Assembly: GCA_947447465.1 (NCBI GenBank)
Contig: CANFKE010000007.1
Location: 1 to 64,000 of the forward strand
Direction of reading: 5' to 3'
Source of the DNA: Chitinophagaceae bacterium
GTDB lineage: Bacteria > Bacteroidota > Bacteroidia > Chitinophagales > Chitinophagaceae
DNA length: 64,000 nucleotides
The notes under the pieces were generated by a model. The model made no database searches, had not been told where the DNA came from, and was given only the letters and a program-made list of their open reading frames with translations. Made by a program: the position numbers and the translations under genes. Below, in pieces: positions 32,121-42,017 of this stretch. Within the stretch, counting starts at the first letter, position 1; each line of letters starts with the position of its first letter.

Positions 32121-34820
32121 TTACTTCAGAGTGCCGAAGAATTCTTCCAGTTCATTTTCACTGGTGAAGTACACTTCTCTTGGTTTGCTGCCGATTGCCG
32201 GACCTACAATGCCTGCTGCTTCCAGTTGATCCATTATGCGACCGGCGCGGTTATAGCCCAGGTTGAAGCGACGCTGCAGGTTGGATGTAGAGCCACTCTG
32301 CATCTGCACTACTGTACGGGCGCAGTCTTCAAATAGTTTGTCTCTGTTCTTGGGATCAAATGTTTTACTTCCGCCTTCATCTTCGTCCATTTCAGGCTCG
32401 GGTAGCGGATGTGCTTTCAGATAACCTCTCTGGCTACCAATGAAGTTCACCACATTCTCTACTTCCGGAGTGTCCACAAAGGCACACTGCAGGCGCAGTA
32501 GTTCGCTGCCATGAGATATGAGCATATCTCCGCGGCCTACCAACTGCTCGGCACCGCCAGTATCCAGAATGGTGCGGCTGTCCACCTTAGCCGATACCTT
32601 AAAGGCGATACGGGCAGGGAAGTTGGCCTTGATAGTACCTGTGATGACATTGACAGAAGGGCGCTGTGTAGCAATGATGATGTGGATACCCACCGCACGT
32701 GCCAGTTGGGCCAGGCGGGCTATAGGCATTTCTACCTCTTTGCCTGCGGTCATTATCAGATCGGCAAACTCATCTATGACCAATACTATGAAAGGAAGGT
32801 ATTTATGTCCGTTCTCAGGATTGAGCCTGCGGGCAATGAATTTTTCGTTGTATTCCTTGATATTCCTTGCTCCGGCATCTTTAAGCAAGCCATAGCGGTC
32901 ATCCATTTCGTCGCAAAGGGCACGCAGCGTATATATTACCTTCTTGATGTCAGTAATAATAGGTTCTTCTTCATTAGGCAGCTTGGCCAGGAAGTGCTTT
33001 TCAATGGTACGATAAATAGAAAGTTCTACTTTCTTAGGATCGACCATTACAAATTTGAGCTGCGAAGGATGCTTTTTATATAACAGAGATACCAATATAG
33101 CATTGATACCCACTGATTTACCTTGTCCTGTAGCACCGGCCATAAGCAGGTGAGGCATCGTAGCCAGGTCAACAATGTAATTCTCATTGTCGATCTTTTT
33201 ACCCAGTGCTATTGGCAGACTCATTTTGTTGTTCACGAACTTATCGCTGCTGAGCAGAGCCTGCATACTTACGATCTGCTTATTGGCATTAGGTACCTCT
33301 ATACCTATTGTGCCCTTTCCGGGAATAGGTGCTATGATACGGATACCCAGTGCTGCAAGGCTGAGGGCGATATCGTCTTCCAGATTTTTGATCTTGCTGA
33401 TACGCACGCCCTTGCCGGGAACTACTTCATACAAGGTGACAGTAGGGCCCACTGTAGCACTGATCTGCTGTATCTCAATGCCAAAGCTGTTGAGCGTTTG
33501 AACGATCTGATCTTTGTTACGCTCCAGTTCTCCTTTATTGAGGGAGATGGTCTCTTCTACCCGAGTTTCCATCAGGTCCAGGGTAGGGAATTTATAGTCG
33601 GGCAGGTCCAGCTCAGGTGCATAAGGTTCATTACTGGCAATGCTGATGTGCGCTCCGTGTTTTATAGTAGGGCGTTCTGCTTCCTGTTGTTTTACTTCAA
33701 ATGAGAATTCGGGTTGAGGACCATCATGTTCCTCCTCTTCTTCTTCCATAAAGTCCTCCTCCTCATATGCCTCCTCTTCAGGATATTCTTCTTCTTGGTG
33801 CATTTGAGGCTGAGGCGCCACATCTGCATCAGCTTTCCATTGATTGAACAACAGTTCCTCCTCACTCATTTCTGATGGGTCTTCTTCGTCCATTTCAGGC
33901 TCCATAAGGCCGGAGTGGTGGTCCACATAGTCGAGCTTTTTCTCGACCATGTCCATTTCCCATTCTTTATTTACAGGTTCACCCGGGATGATCAATGGTA
34001 TGTGTCCGTTGCTTTCTTTTAGTTTATTGCCTGTTCCGGGAACTTCGCGCATCCCTTCTGCACGTGCTTCTGGTGCTGCCGAGGCTGCAACCATTTCTTT
34101 TTCTTCTTGCTCTTCCTCTTCAATATCTGCGTTTTCTTCAGGTTTATTGAATTCCTGCACGGGTTTTAGCGAAGCAGCCATTTTGGCGGCACGTTCCTTC
34201 ATTTTTTTGATAAAAGGACGGATATCCAGCGCGAAAATGACAAAAACGAAGAACAATACAATGGACAATAGCGCCATTCCGGTGCCTGCAACACCCAATA
34301 AACCATTGAAGTAAGTAATGGCCACATTGCCCAAAGCGCCTCCCAACGGGAACGGAGAATCGGGGAACAAATAGGTAAGTACCGGAGCCAGAAGTAAGAG
34401 TACTATCGATATCCAACGGCCATAGCGGAGGAAAACAGCGGCTTTTTTGCCATAAATAAGGTTAGCACCGATCGCGGCAACGCCAATGCCGATAGCCATT
34501 GAGGCAATACCTGCACCGCTATATACCAGCAAATGAGCGATGGCAGCACCCATACGGCCACCCCAGTTGGCTACAGGGGTATGATCTTTGAAAAGGAATT
34601 GCGACAGTGAATTATTAGAAAAAAATTTGTCCTGATCTATATTCCAGCTATAATAATAACTGATGATGGAGATACACGTGAACACCCCGGTAAGGAGGAA
34701 AAACATACCGAAACCCAACCTTATCTGCCGTTTCCTGTCTATGTGCAGGGGTAATTCGCCGGCCGGCAAGGGAGGTTCGGGTGTTGTAGGTGCTGCTTTT
34801 TTGGTCTTGGTAGTTGCCAT
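32121..34820 (-). CDS. ftsK: FtsK/SpoIIIE DNA translocase
   Basis: 899 residues. Four membrane helices in the first 200 residues, a strongly acidic linker (about 225-390, many Glu/Asp runs), then the alpha-beta motor with Walker A GATGQGKSVGIN (about 563) and Walker B IVLVIDEFADLI, and a C-terminal winged-helix gamma domain (LQRRFNLGYNRAGRIMDQLE) that reads KOPS-type polar sequences. It anchors at the septum and pumps chromosome ends so that dimers can be resolved at dif. The acidic linker is typical of this phylum. Confidence 0.96.
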   Translation of the reverse strand: MATTKTKKAAPTTPEPPLPAGELPLHIDRKRQIRLGFGMFFLLTGVFTCISIISYYYSWNIDQDKFFSNNSLSQFLFKDHTPVANWGGRMGAAIAHLLVYSGAGIASMAIGIGVAAIGANLIYGKKAAVFLRYGRWISIVLLLLAPVLTYLFPDSPFPLGGALGNVAITYFNGLLGVAGTGMALLSIVLFFVFVIFALDIRPFIKKMKERAAKMAASLKPVQEFNKPEENADIEEEEQEEKEMVAASAAPEARAEGMREVPGTGNKLKESNGHIPLIIPGEPVNKEWEMDMVEKKLDYVDHHSGLMEPEMDEEDPSEMSEEELLFNQWKADADVAPQPQMHQEEEYPEEEAYEEEDFMEEEEEEHDGPQPEFSFEVKQQEAERPTIKHGAHISIASNEPYAPELDLPDYKFPTLDLMETRVEETISLNKGELERNKDQIVQTLNSFGIEIQQISATVGPTVTLYEVVPGKGVRISKIKNLEDDIALSLAALGIRIIAPIPGKGTIGIEVPNANKQIVSMQALLSSDKFVNNKMSLPIALGKKIDNENYIVDLATMPHLLMAGATGQGKSVGINAILVSLLYKKHPSQLKFVMVDPKKVELSIYRTIEKHFLAKLPNEEEPIITDIKKVIYTLRALCDEMDDRYGLLKDAGARNIKEYNEKFIARRLNPENGHKYLPFIVLVIDEFADLIMTAGKEVEMPIARLAQLARAVGIHIIIATQRPSVNVITGTIKANFPARIAFKVSAKVDSRTILDTGGAEQLVGRGDMLISHGSELLRLQCAFVDTPEVENVVNFIGSQRGYLKAHPLPEPEMDEDEGGSKTFDPKNRDKLFEDCARTVVQMQSGSTSNLQRRFNLGYNRAGRIMDQLEAAGIVGPAIGSKPREVYFTSENELEEFFGTLK

Positions 34821-34948
34821 TGGTGGCGGTAGCTTTAATCAACTACAATATTAAGGAATGCTGACATAATAAATAAGACAAAAACAGGTACGGATATTAA
34901 ATGTCATTACTGAAGTTGTGTAGATGCACACATTTATTTTTCTTATTA

Positions 34949-34980
34949 TTGCCAGATATTTTATTAAATCCATATTTTTG
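34949..34980 (+). promoter_or_regulatory. Promoter of the T9SS adhesin operon
   Basis: TTG at 34949-34951, 21-base spacer, TATTTTTG at 34973-34980, a complete match to the Bacteroidota promoter. Leader of about 70 bases to the ATG at 35054. Confidence 0.68.
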
Positions 34981-35053
34981 GTAGCCAAATATTTAAAAAG
35001 AGGCAAACGTTTTGCTTTTTTTGAGTGTCTATGCTATAGCTAATAACCGCATA

Positions 35054-38000
35054 ATGCAAAATAATTACTCAGGTACTTATCGTTTTACAGTTGTTTTGAG
35101 GGTACTTGTTGTACTCTTGATCACTGTATTATCATCTAAGACGTATGCGCAGGTCACGCCATCAATAGGTTATACAGCAGCCCAATTGGTTCATAAATTA
35201 GTTGGCCCCGGTGTTACTTCTTCCAGCCCTGTACTTACGTGCGCCTCTGGTGCCAGCGGAGAATTCAGTGTTGTTAGCAGTAATCTGGGTATCGACTGTG
35301 GGGTAGTACTCACTACAGGAAAAGTAGTTACAGGTGGAGGATCTTATGGTGTTAATGTGCTGACAGGTATTGCATCGGGTAGTTTTGCCAGTGTTGATAA
35401 TTTGGCACCCGGAGATGCTGCACTTACAACATTAGCAGGTCAGCCTACAAAGAATGCTTGCATATTAGAATTTGATTTTATTCCTTCAGGCGATACGATC
35501 AGGTTCAATTATGTATTCGGTTCAGAAGAATATCCTACTTACACTTGTTCTAATTATAATGATGTTTTCGGATTTCTTATTTCCGGTCCGGGTTTCGGTG
35601 CTCCTACCAACATAGCACTGGTGCCCGGTACTAATATACCTGTATGTATCAATAGTGTGAATAGTGGTGTTGCATCCAGCGGATATTTTTTAGCAGATTG
35701 TAATGCTATAGGCCCCGGTTCTCCATTTCCTGCTTATTTCGTTAATAATGCGGCCGGAACATCAGTGACCTATGATGGTTTTACTACCGTTTTGCAGGCC
35801 AAGGCTGCTGTAACACCTTGCGCTACCTATCACCTGAAATTGGGTATTGCCGATGCTGTTGATGGTATATATGATTCAGGCGTATTCCTTGAAGCGGGTA
35901 GTCTTTCATCAATTCCGACCACGGTGCTAACAGCTGTTGGTATTGGTGGTTTGCCTTATGCCATCCGTGGTTGTGCTCCGGGTCATATCAATTTTAATAC
36001 CCCGACTTCAAGTTGCACGCCTACTGTTATAAAATATGTTATCGGCGGTACCGCTGTGAACGGAACGGATTATGGAACTATAGCAGACAGTGTTGTTATT
36101 CCTCCATTTGGTACGTCGGCAGTAGTTAATATCAACCCTTTGCCGGTAACACCGTCAGGGCCTAAAACTGTTATATTGACTGTATTGGTTCCTGATCATT
36201 GCAATCCTGATTCTTTAGTTCCCAATCCTGCAGAGTCAGCGATTTTGACTATCTATGACTCTTTTCATCTGAATATCCTTACTCCCGATACTATGATATG
36301 TCGTGGTGAAAGTGTTCACATTATTGTGCAACCGGATTCAGTATTTGATTCTTTAATGAGCTATACCTGGACACCTGCCACAGCCCTCAGCAGTACCACT
36401 GCGTTGAGTCCGACAGCAAGTCCAACGATAACTACCACTTACACAATTTCGGGTAACGTAACTCTGGCGGCAGGATGCCCTGCGGCAACTGATCAGATAA
36501 CGATAACGGTCTATGATCCTCCGGTACTTACTGTAGATTCTACCTTGGTAAAGACCTGCGTTGGCGTACCTGTCAATCTGCATGTTACAGCAGCACCTAC
36601 AGGTATTCCATACACCTATTCATGGGCTTCCGGAACTTATCTGAGCAGTACTACTGCCAGCAACCCGGTAGTCAATCCTTTTGCCACAGGCGATATTACC
36701 TATACGGTAACCGTCAATCCGACCGCACAGCCGTTGTGTCGCAGTACACAAACTATAACCGTCCATACGCTCGGAGATTATGTTGTAGGCCCCGCATTAT
36801 CCAACATATGCCTTGGACAGCAGGTTACAGTTACCAGTACCGGCAGTGCAGAATTTAGCTATGTGTGGACCCCTGCAACTGGTGTAGCTACTAGTACCAG
36901 TCGTACGCCTGTTATTACAGATGGAGTCATTGGATTTACAACTTATACCGTTACCAGCTCTTATGCCAATTGTCCGGACTATGTCCATACTTTGGTCATT
37001 CACGTAGATACACCGGCTCACCTGGCAACTGTAAGAGATACTATTTGTTTGGGGATGAATTATACTCATGATGTTACTGTTCCGGGTGGAGCTTATTATC
37101 ATTATCAATGGTCTGCCAATCCGGCTGGAGTAGTGATAAGTAATGATACAATACCAGATCCTATATTTACTCCGGGTGCAACCGGTGCCTATGTACTTAC
37201 AGCTGTAATTCAACCTATATCAGCGACCTGTGCTATTACAGATACCATATTCTTAAAAGTATTACCTAATACTATCAACATTCATCCTACTGATACCGCT
37301 ATATGTCAAGGACAGGTAGTACAGGTGATAGGCACCGGAGATCCTAATTTTTCTTACCAATGGTTACCTACCGCAGGAATAGCAGTATCGAACGTGCTTA
37401 ATGCACTGATAACGCCTGATACATCTGCGTTGTACGTTGTGACAGCACATTTCCATAGCTGCCCTGATATACATGCAACACTTGATCTGCAGGTACAACC
37501 CATTCCTAATGTATATATAGGAGGTAACAGGCCTTTATGTCAGTTCGATACAGTTCATATCAATGCGTCAGTATTGCCGGCATGGTTCAGTGGCTATACA
37601 TATGCATGGTCGCCTGCAACAGACCTTGACAACACTACGTCATCTACCGTCGTTTTTGATGGCACTAATACCACTACCATACATTTGGTAGTGACCACTA
37701 CTGCAGGTTGTAAGGGGCAAGACTCTGCTACCATAACCATAATGCCGGGCAATTTTGCACCACCATTACCAGACCTTACTTTCTGTCCGCATGATACTGC
37801 TGTACTTAATCCGGGCGGATCGGCAGGAATGAGCTACCATTGGTATCCGTCTATTTATATCAGTGATAGTTTGAGTAATGCTCCGGTTATCAGACCCATT
37901 ACTTCACAGGCCTATTATGCTATAGTGACCAGTGCGGATGGCTGTAAGGATACTGTGTATTTTAACACCATCGTCTATCCGGCAGCATTGATATCTATTC

Positions 38001-38488
38001 CTGATTCAGCGGTGTTATATCCCGGAGAAAGTTATGCGATAGAGCCTGTGACCAACTGCACTTCTTTTGCGTGGTTCCCTTACACTGGCTTGAGTCATCC
38101 GTTCGTTTCTAACCCCGTTGCTACACCCGATGTGAACACACAATATATTGTTACAGGGCTTACTGAGCATGGTTGTAAGGCCGTAGATACCATCAATATC
38201 ATCGTCAATGAAGAGACGCTTTTAGCCGTTCCTAATGCCTTTACACCGGGCTCAGGACCGAATAATGAATTTAAAATTATTAAGCGTGGTATTGCTAATT
38301 TAAATTATTTTCGTATTTTCAACCGTTGGGGGAACATGGTTTATGAGTCAAAAAACATAGATGCAGGATGGGATGGCAGCTGGAAAGGCGAGCCACAGCC
38401 ATTTGGCGTGTATGTTTACAGTATTCAGGCTGTGACATCAACAGGCAAAGTATTTAACAAATCAGGAAACGTAACAGTAATCAGGTAA
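35054..38488 (+). CDS. T9SS type B surface protein with choice-of-anchor L and Ig-like repeats
   Basis: 1144 residues from the ATG at 35054 (signal VLRVLVVLLITVLSSKTYAQ); an upstream TTG at 35012 is less likely. Order: choice-of-anchor L domain (about 45-290, with LEFDFIPSGDTIRFNYVFGS), Calx-beta-like segment, about six Ig/PKD-like repeats each bearing a Y-x-W core (YTWTPATAL, YSWASGTYL, YVWTPATGV, YQWLPTAGI), and a gliding-motility type B C-terminal signal (VPNAFTPGSGPNNEF, FRIFNRWGNMVYES, GWDGSWKGEPQPFGVYVY). The last sends it through the type IX secretion system to the surface. It is followed by PorP/SprF and OmpA genes, a SprB-like layout. Confidence 0.92.
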   Translation: MQNNYSGTYRFTVVLRVLVVLLITVLSSKTYAQVTPSIGYTAAQLVHKLVGPGVTSSSPVLTCASGASGEFSVVSSNLGIDCGVVLTTGKVVTGGGSYGVNVLTGIASGSFASVDNLAPGDAALTTLAGQPTKNACILEFDFIPSGDTIRFNYVFGSEEYPTYTCSNYNDVFGFLISGPGFGAPTNIALVPGTNIPVCINSVNSGVASSGYFLADCNAIGPGSPFPAYFVNNAAGTSVTYDGFTTVLQAKAAVTPCATYHLKLGIADAVDGIYDSGVFLEAGSLSSIPTTVLTAVGIGGLPYAIRGCAPGHINFNTPTSSCTPTVIKYVIGGTAVNGTDYGTIADSVVIPPFGTSAVVNINPLPVTPSGPKTVILTVLVPDHCNPDSLVPNPAESAILTIYDSFHLNILTPDTMICRGESVHIIVQPDSVFDSLMSYTWTPATALSSTTALSPTASPTITTTYTISGNVTLAAGCPAATDQITITVYDPPVLTVDSTLVKTCVGVPVNLHVTAAPTGIPYTYSWASGTYLSSTTASNPVVNPFATGDITYTVTVNPTAQPLCRSTQTITVHTLGDYVVGPALSNICLGQQVTVTSTGSAEFSYVWTPATGVATSTSRTPVITDGVIGFTTYTVTSSYANCPDYVHTLVIHVDTPAHLATVRDTICLGMNYTHDVTVPGGAYYHYQWSANPAGVVISNDTIPDPIFTPGATGAYVLTAVIQPISATCAITDTIFLKVLPNTINIHPTDTAICQGQVVQVIGTGDPNFSYQWLPTAGIAVSNVLNALITPDTSALYVVTAHFHSCPDIHATLDLQVQPIPNVYIGGNRPLCQFDTVHINASVLPAWFSGYTYAWSPATDLDNTTSSTVVFDGTNTTTIHLVVTTTAGCKGQDSATITIMPGNFAPPLPDLTFCPHDTAVLNPGGSAGMSYHWYPSIYISDSLSNAPVIRPITSQAYYAIVTSADGCKDTVYFNTIVYPAALISIPDSAVLYPGESYAIEPVTNCTSFAWFPYTGLSHPFVSNPVATPDVNTQYIVTGLTEHGCKAVDTINIIVNEETLLAVPNAFTPGSGPNNEFKIIKRGIANLNYFRIFNRWGNMVYESKNIDAGWDGSWKGEPQPFGVYVYSIQAVTSTGKVFNKSGNVTVIR

Positions 38489-38509
38489 AATAGATAAGAA
38501 TATATCAAG

Positions 38510-39562
38510 ATGAGAAAAGGAAATATTATCACCCGTTTGAGCATTGCAGCGCTTATGCTTACAGCGCCTGCAGCTATTGCCCAAGACATTCACTTCAGCC
38601 AGTTTGACATGCAGCCACTGGTGGTAAATCCTGCGTTTACAGGTATGTTCTACGGTAAGGTACGTGCTAATGCCATCTACAGAAACCAGTGGAAGAGCGT
38701 TACTGTTCCTTATGTTACCTACGGAGCATCAGTAGATCTGCCAATTAAGTCAACCGATGGTGGTTACCTTGCGGGTGGTCTTCAGTTGTACAAAGATCAG
38801 GCAGGTGATGGTAATCTTTCTAATTTTACCGGTCTGGCTTCTATAGCTTACCACAAGCTTTTCGGTGGTGGATTGGACAATTACAGCGGATCTGATCTGG
38901 CTATTGGTCTTCAGTTCGGCTATGCACAAAAGAGCATCGATCTTTCTAAATTATACTTTGGCGATGAGTTCGTTAACGGCTCTTTCGTAAAGGGAAGTAC
39001 TGCTGAATATCAGCTAGGAATGGGCAATTCTGTGAACTATGCACTGGTGAACGCCGGTATCTGTTTTTCACATGCCTTCAATGAGAATTTCAGTTTCGTA
39101 TTAGGTCTGGGTGCTAATAACCTGAACCAGCCTACAGATGCGATCATGAAGAAGAAGAACAGCGATGTTGGTCTGGCTATGCGTTACACTGGTGAACTGG
39201 GTATGGTATGGAATGTTTCTGACAAGATGAGCCTCCGTCCTGCGGTATTGTTCCAGACTCAGGCATCTGCTGTAGAAATGATCTACGGTAATGAATTTCA
39301 CTACAACATAGGTGAGCAATATGGTGATGTGAACTTTACTCCTGCAATATTTGTAGGTGGATGGATGCGTGGTGGTGATGCCGCTATGCTGACAGCAGGT
39401 GTGGAAATTAAGAATATGAGAATTGGTCTTGGCTACGATTATAATACCTCTTCGCTCAACAACGCATCTAACGGAAACGGAGGATTTGAAATAGCGATCA
39501 GATATGTAAGTCCTTACGCTTTGTCACACACAAGACGTTCGGTTCCTTGCCCAAGATTCTAA
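38510..39562 (+). CDS. PorP/SprF-family type IX secretion membrane protein
   Basis: 350 residues. Signal peptide (AALMLTAPAAIAQ) then the family start DIHFSQFDMQPLVVNPAFTGMF, RYRNQW-like NAIYRNQWKSVTVPYVTYGAS and a barrel of about 14 strands. PorP/SprF proteins help a matching type B cargo reach or stay on the surface and are usually encoded next to it, as here (21 bases after the adhesin). Codon use is biased towards high expression. Confidence 0.92.
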   Translation: MRKGNIITRLSIAALMLTAPAAIAQDIHFSQFDMQPLVVNPAFTGMFYGKVRANAIYRNQWKSVTVPYVTYGASVDLPIKSTDGGYLAGGLQLYKDQAGDGNLSNFTGLASIAYHKLFGGGLDNYSGSDLAIGLQFGYAQKSIDLSKLYFGDEFVNGSFVKGSTAEYQLGMGNSVNYALVNAGICFSHAFNENFSFVLGLGANNLNQPTDAIMKKKNSDVGLAMRYTGELGMVWNVSDKMSLRPAVLFQTQASAVEMIYGNEFHYNIGEQYGDVNFTPAIFVGGWMRGGDAAMLTAGVEIKNMRIGLGYDYNTSSLNNASNGNGGFEIAIRYVSPYALSHTRRSVPCPRF

Positions 39563-39582
39563 TTGATATTTTATAATACGTT

Positions 39583-39622
39583 GAAGGGCTAAACTTTTTT
39601 TTGGTCAGCCCTTCTTTTTTTT
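39583..39622 (+). terminator. Intercistronic terminator or attenuator
   Basis: GAAGGGCT at 39583-39590 pairs with AGCCCTTC at 39607-39614 across a T-rich 16-base loop, followed by a run of eight T. It lies inside the three-gene T9SS cluster and would reduce read-through to the OmpA gene. Confidence 0.7.
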
Positions 39623-39659
39623 AAAAGCAATTTATACTTTTATATCGTTTTCAACGATC

Positions 39660-41900
39660 ATGCACATGAGAAAAAATTGGCTGTTCCTTATTTTAGCGAC
39701 ATCATTTATTATTGCACAATACACTTCGAATGCCCAGAAAGCCGTATCCGGAAGGAATAGCATGAACGATCCTACCAGGGTGATTTCTGACGATAAAGAG
39801 TTAGGTCTTGCACTTGGTCTGTTTGTTCAGGGTAGCTATTTTGATGCGATCGATTATTATCAGGACCTGAGATCCAGGGATGAACGTAATCCTTATCTGG
39901 CTTATATCCTTGCTGAATGTTATGCTCAGACCCGCGACTATGTGCCTGCTGCTCATCACTATGCAGAAACATACTATCTTGATAAGAAGGACTATCCATT
40001 GTCTGCTTTCTTTGCTGGTCAGATGTTCAAACAGCAGGGTGAGTACAAGCAAGCGATAACCTGGTTCAAACAGTTCCTTGCTGATAACAAGAAAACTGCT
40101 GCTACCAATCCGTTGGATAACAACTTCAACAGAACACCTACTCAGAAGGAATACAAGAACTACAAGAAGTTGGCTCAGATAGAAATCGATGGTTGTGAAA
40201 TGGCCATGATCTCTATCAAGGATCCTGCTCCAGTAAATATCTTCAACTGTGGTCCTAATGTGAATTCAGCATACACAGAATTGTCTCCATATCCATTGGG
40301 CGATACCATGTTGTTGTTCTCTACATTGAACCGTAATACTCTTGAAGTGATCCCTACTCGTAAAGGAAAGGTGGATTACATTCAGGCAGAACATTTCATG
40401 ATCGCTAAGAAACAAGCTGGTTATGTGGATTCTTTCCAATGGCCTTTACCATTTACTGATGGTGGTTTCAATGCAGCAGGTGCAGCAAATATGGCCAATG
40501 TTGGTAATGGTTGCTACAGCCCCGGTGGAGATCGCTTTTACTTCACTCAGTGTAAAGTAAGAGATTCATTCAGGTTCGTATGTAAGATCTACTACTCTCA
40601 GTTCCTTGAGCACAAATGGTCAGCACCTATGTTGGTACCTAGTGTGAACGAAGAAGGTGGTGATGAGTCTAACTCTATGCCTTTCGTTGCAAAGGTGGGT
40701 AAGAAAGAAATTCTTTATTTCGCATCTAACCGTAAGCTGCAGAGCCGTGGTGGATATGATATCTGGTATTCAGTTATCGATCCTAGAAATGGTACTTTCC
40801 GTCGTCCTCAGAACTGCGGTAAGGCTATCAATACTAAGTCTGATGAGTTGACTCCATATTACGATTCAAGAGTGGGTAAGTTGTACTTCGCATCTAATGG
40901 TCGTAAGTCTTTCGGTGGTTTCGATATCAATGTAGCAGATGGTGGTCCTTCACGTTACTCTAAGGTGCAGAACCTTGGCTATCCTTTCAATACATCTGCA
41001 GATGAGTTCTACTTCATTAAAGATCCGGTAGGTAAGCCTGATGCATATATCGTATCTAACCGTATCGGTACTATCGCATTGAAAAACCCTACTTGCTGCA
41101 ATGATATCTGGAGAATACAGTACGAGCCACGTTTGGTGATCATCGGTAAGGTATTGAGCAAGAAAGATCAGGGTATCATGCCACAGTCTGTTGTGAAAAT
41201 GATGGACCAGAAATCCGAAATGACAACATACAGTTCAGAAGACGGAAACTTCATCTTCAACATGACGCGCAATCACTCTTATGTATTGACTGCAGATAAG
41301 CCAGGTTACACTTCATCACGCGCTACAGTAAGTACTATGTCTGTTAAGCGTTCTGATGCTGATGATACCGTTCACGTTACTATCTATCTTGATAGCATCA
41401 AGCATAGCTTCAGCGTAAGCAACATCTACTACGATTACGATCAGGCGACATTGCGTGCTGAATCAGTAGCGTCTTTGGATACTTTGGTGAACTTTATGAA
41501 AGACAACCCATCAATTCAGGTAGAGATCTATTCTTACACTGATGGTAAGGGTACAGAAGAATACAACCTTCCGCTTTCTCAGCGTCGTGCACAGTCTGTG
41601 TTAGACTATCTTGAAAAGAGTGGTGTTGACAGAACAAGAATGACCGCTAAGGGTTTTGGTCCGAAGAATCAGGTAGCTGTTGAATTTGCTGCTGATGGCA
41701 AGACAGACAATCCACAGGCTCGTCAGTTGAACCGTCGTACAGAGTTCCGTATCATCGGTGACTTGCCTACACGCCGCGTAATATTCAACAGTGCAATGCC
41801 GGGCTCTATGGATCAGCAGGAAAGGAATCTTCGTCAGGAAGCTGATGATGAGCCGGATCCAGCAGGTGCCAAGGCTCCAAAAGAAGAAGGAGATAATTAA
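39660..41900 (+). CDS. OmpA-family protein with TPR and PD40 repeats (PorE-like)
   Basis: 746 residues. Signal peptide (FLILATSFIIAQYTSNAQ), TPR region (about 45-150, YLAYILAECYAQTRDYVPAA), WD40-like PD40 repeats (about 200-470, VNSAYTELSPYPLGDT, KSDELTPYYDSRVGKLYFAS), a carboxypeptidase-regulatory domain (about 500-570), and a C-terminal OmpA peptidoglycan-binding domain (about 595-720, YTDGKGTEEYNLPLSQRRAQ, with the conserved Asp and Arg). This is the PorE-type layout that anchors T9SS parts to the cell wall. Third gene of the surface module; highly biased codons. Confidence 0.92.
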   Translation: MHMRKNWLFLILATSFIIAQYTSNAQKAVSGRNSMNDPTRVISDDKELGLALGLFVQGSYFDAIDYYQDLRSRDERNPYLAYILAECYAQTRDYVPAAHHYAETYYLDKKDYPLSAFFAGQMFKQQGEYKQAITWFKQFLADNKKTAATNPLDNNFNRTPTQKEYKNYKKLAQIEIDGCEMAMISIKDPAPVNIFNCGPNVNSAYTELSPYPLGDTMLLFSTLNRNTLEVIPTRKGKVDYIQAEHFMIAKKQAGYVDSFQWPLPFTDGGFNAAGAANMANVGNGCYSPGGDRFYFTQCKVRDSFRFVCKIYYSQFLEHKWSAPMLVPSVNEEGGDESNSMPFVAKVGKKEILYFASNRKLQSRGGYDIWYSVIDPRNGTFRRPQNCGKAINTKSDELTPYYDSRVGKLYFASNGRKSFGGFDINVADGGPSRYSKVQNLGYPFNTSADEFYFIKDPVGKPDAYIVSNRIGTIALKNPTCCNDIWRIQYEPRLVIIGKVLSKKDQGIMPQSVVKMMDQKSEMTTYSSEDGNFIFNMTRNHSYVLTADKPGYTSSRATVSTMSVKRSDADDTVHVTIYLDSIKHSFSVSNIYYDYDQATLRAESVASLDTLVNFMKDNPSIQVEIYSYTDGKGTEEYNLPLSQRRAQSVLDYLEKSGVDRTRMTAKGFGPKNQVAVEFAADGKTDNPQARQLNRRTEFRIIGDLPTRRVIFNSAMPGSMDQQERNLRQEADDEPDPAGAKAPKEEGDN

Positions 41901-41919
41901 TATCAATAGTTATTCATAA

Positions 41920-41955
41920 AGAGAAAGGGTTTGCAGTCATGCAAACCCTTTCTCT
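41920..41955. terminator. Bidirectional intrinsic terminator
   Basis: Perfect 16-base arms (AGAGAAAGGGTTTGCA and its complement at 41940-41955) around GTCA, between the plus-strand OmpA gene and the minus-strand MocR gene. Confidence 0.9.
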
Positions 41956-42017
41956 ATTTATATTCTATGTTCTTTTTTAAGTTCTGGTACATCAAAGCAT
42001 AATAGTCAGTATTCCTT

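Noticed and set aside
35012..35053. TTG start for the T9SS adhesin
   Set aside because: The ATG at 35054 gives a normal signal peptide; the extension adds hydrophobic residues without purpose.
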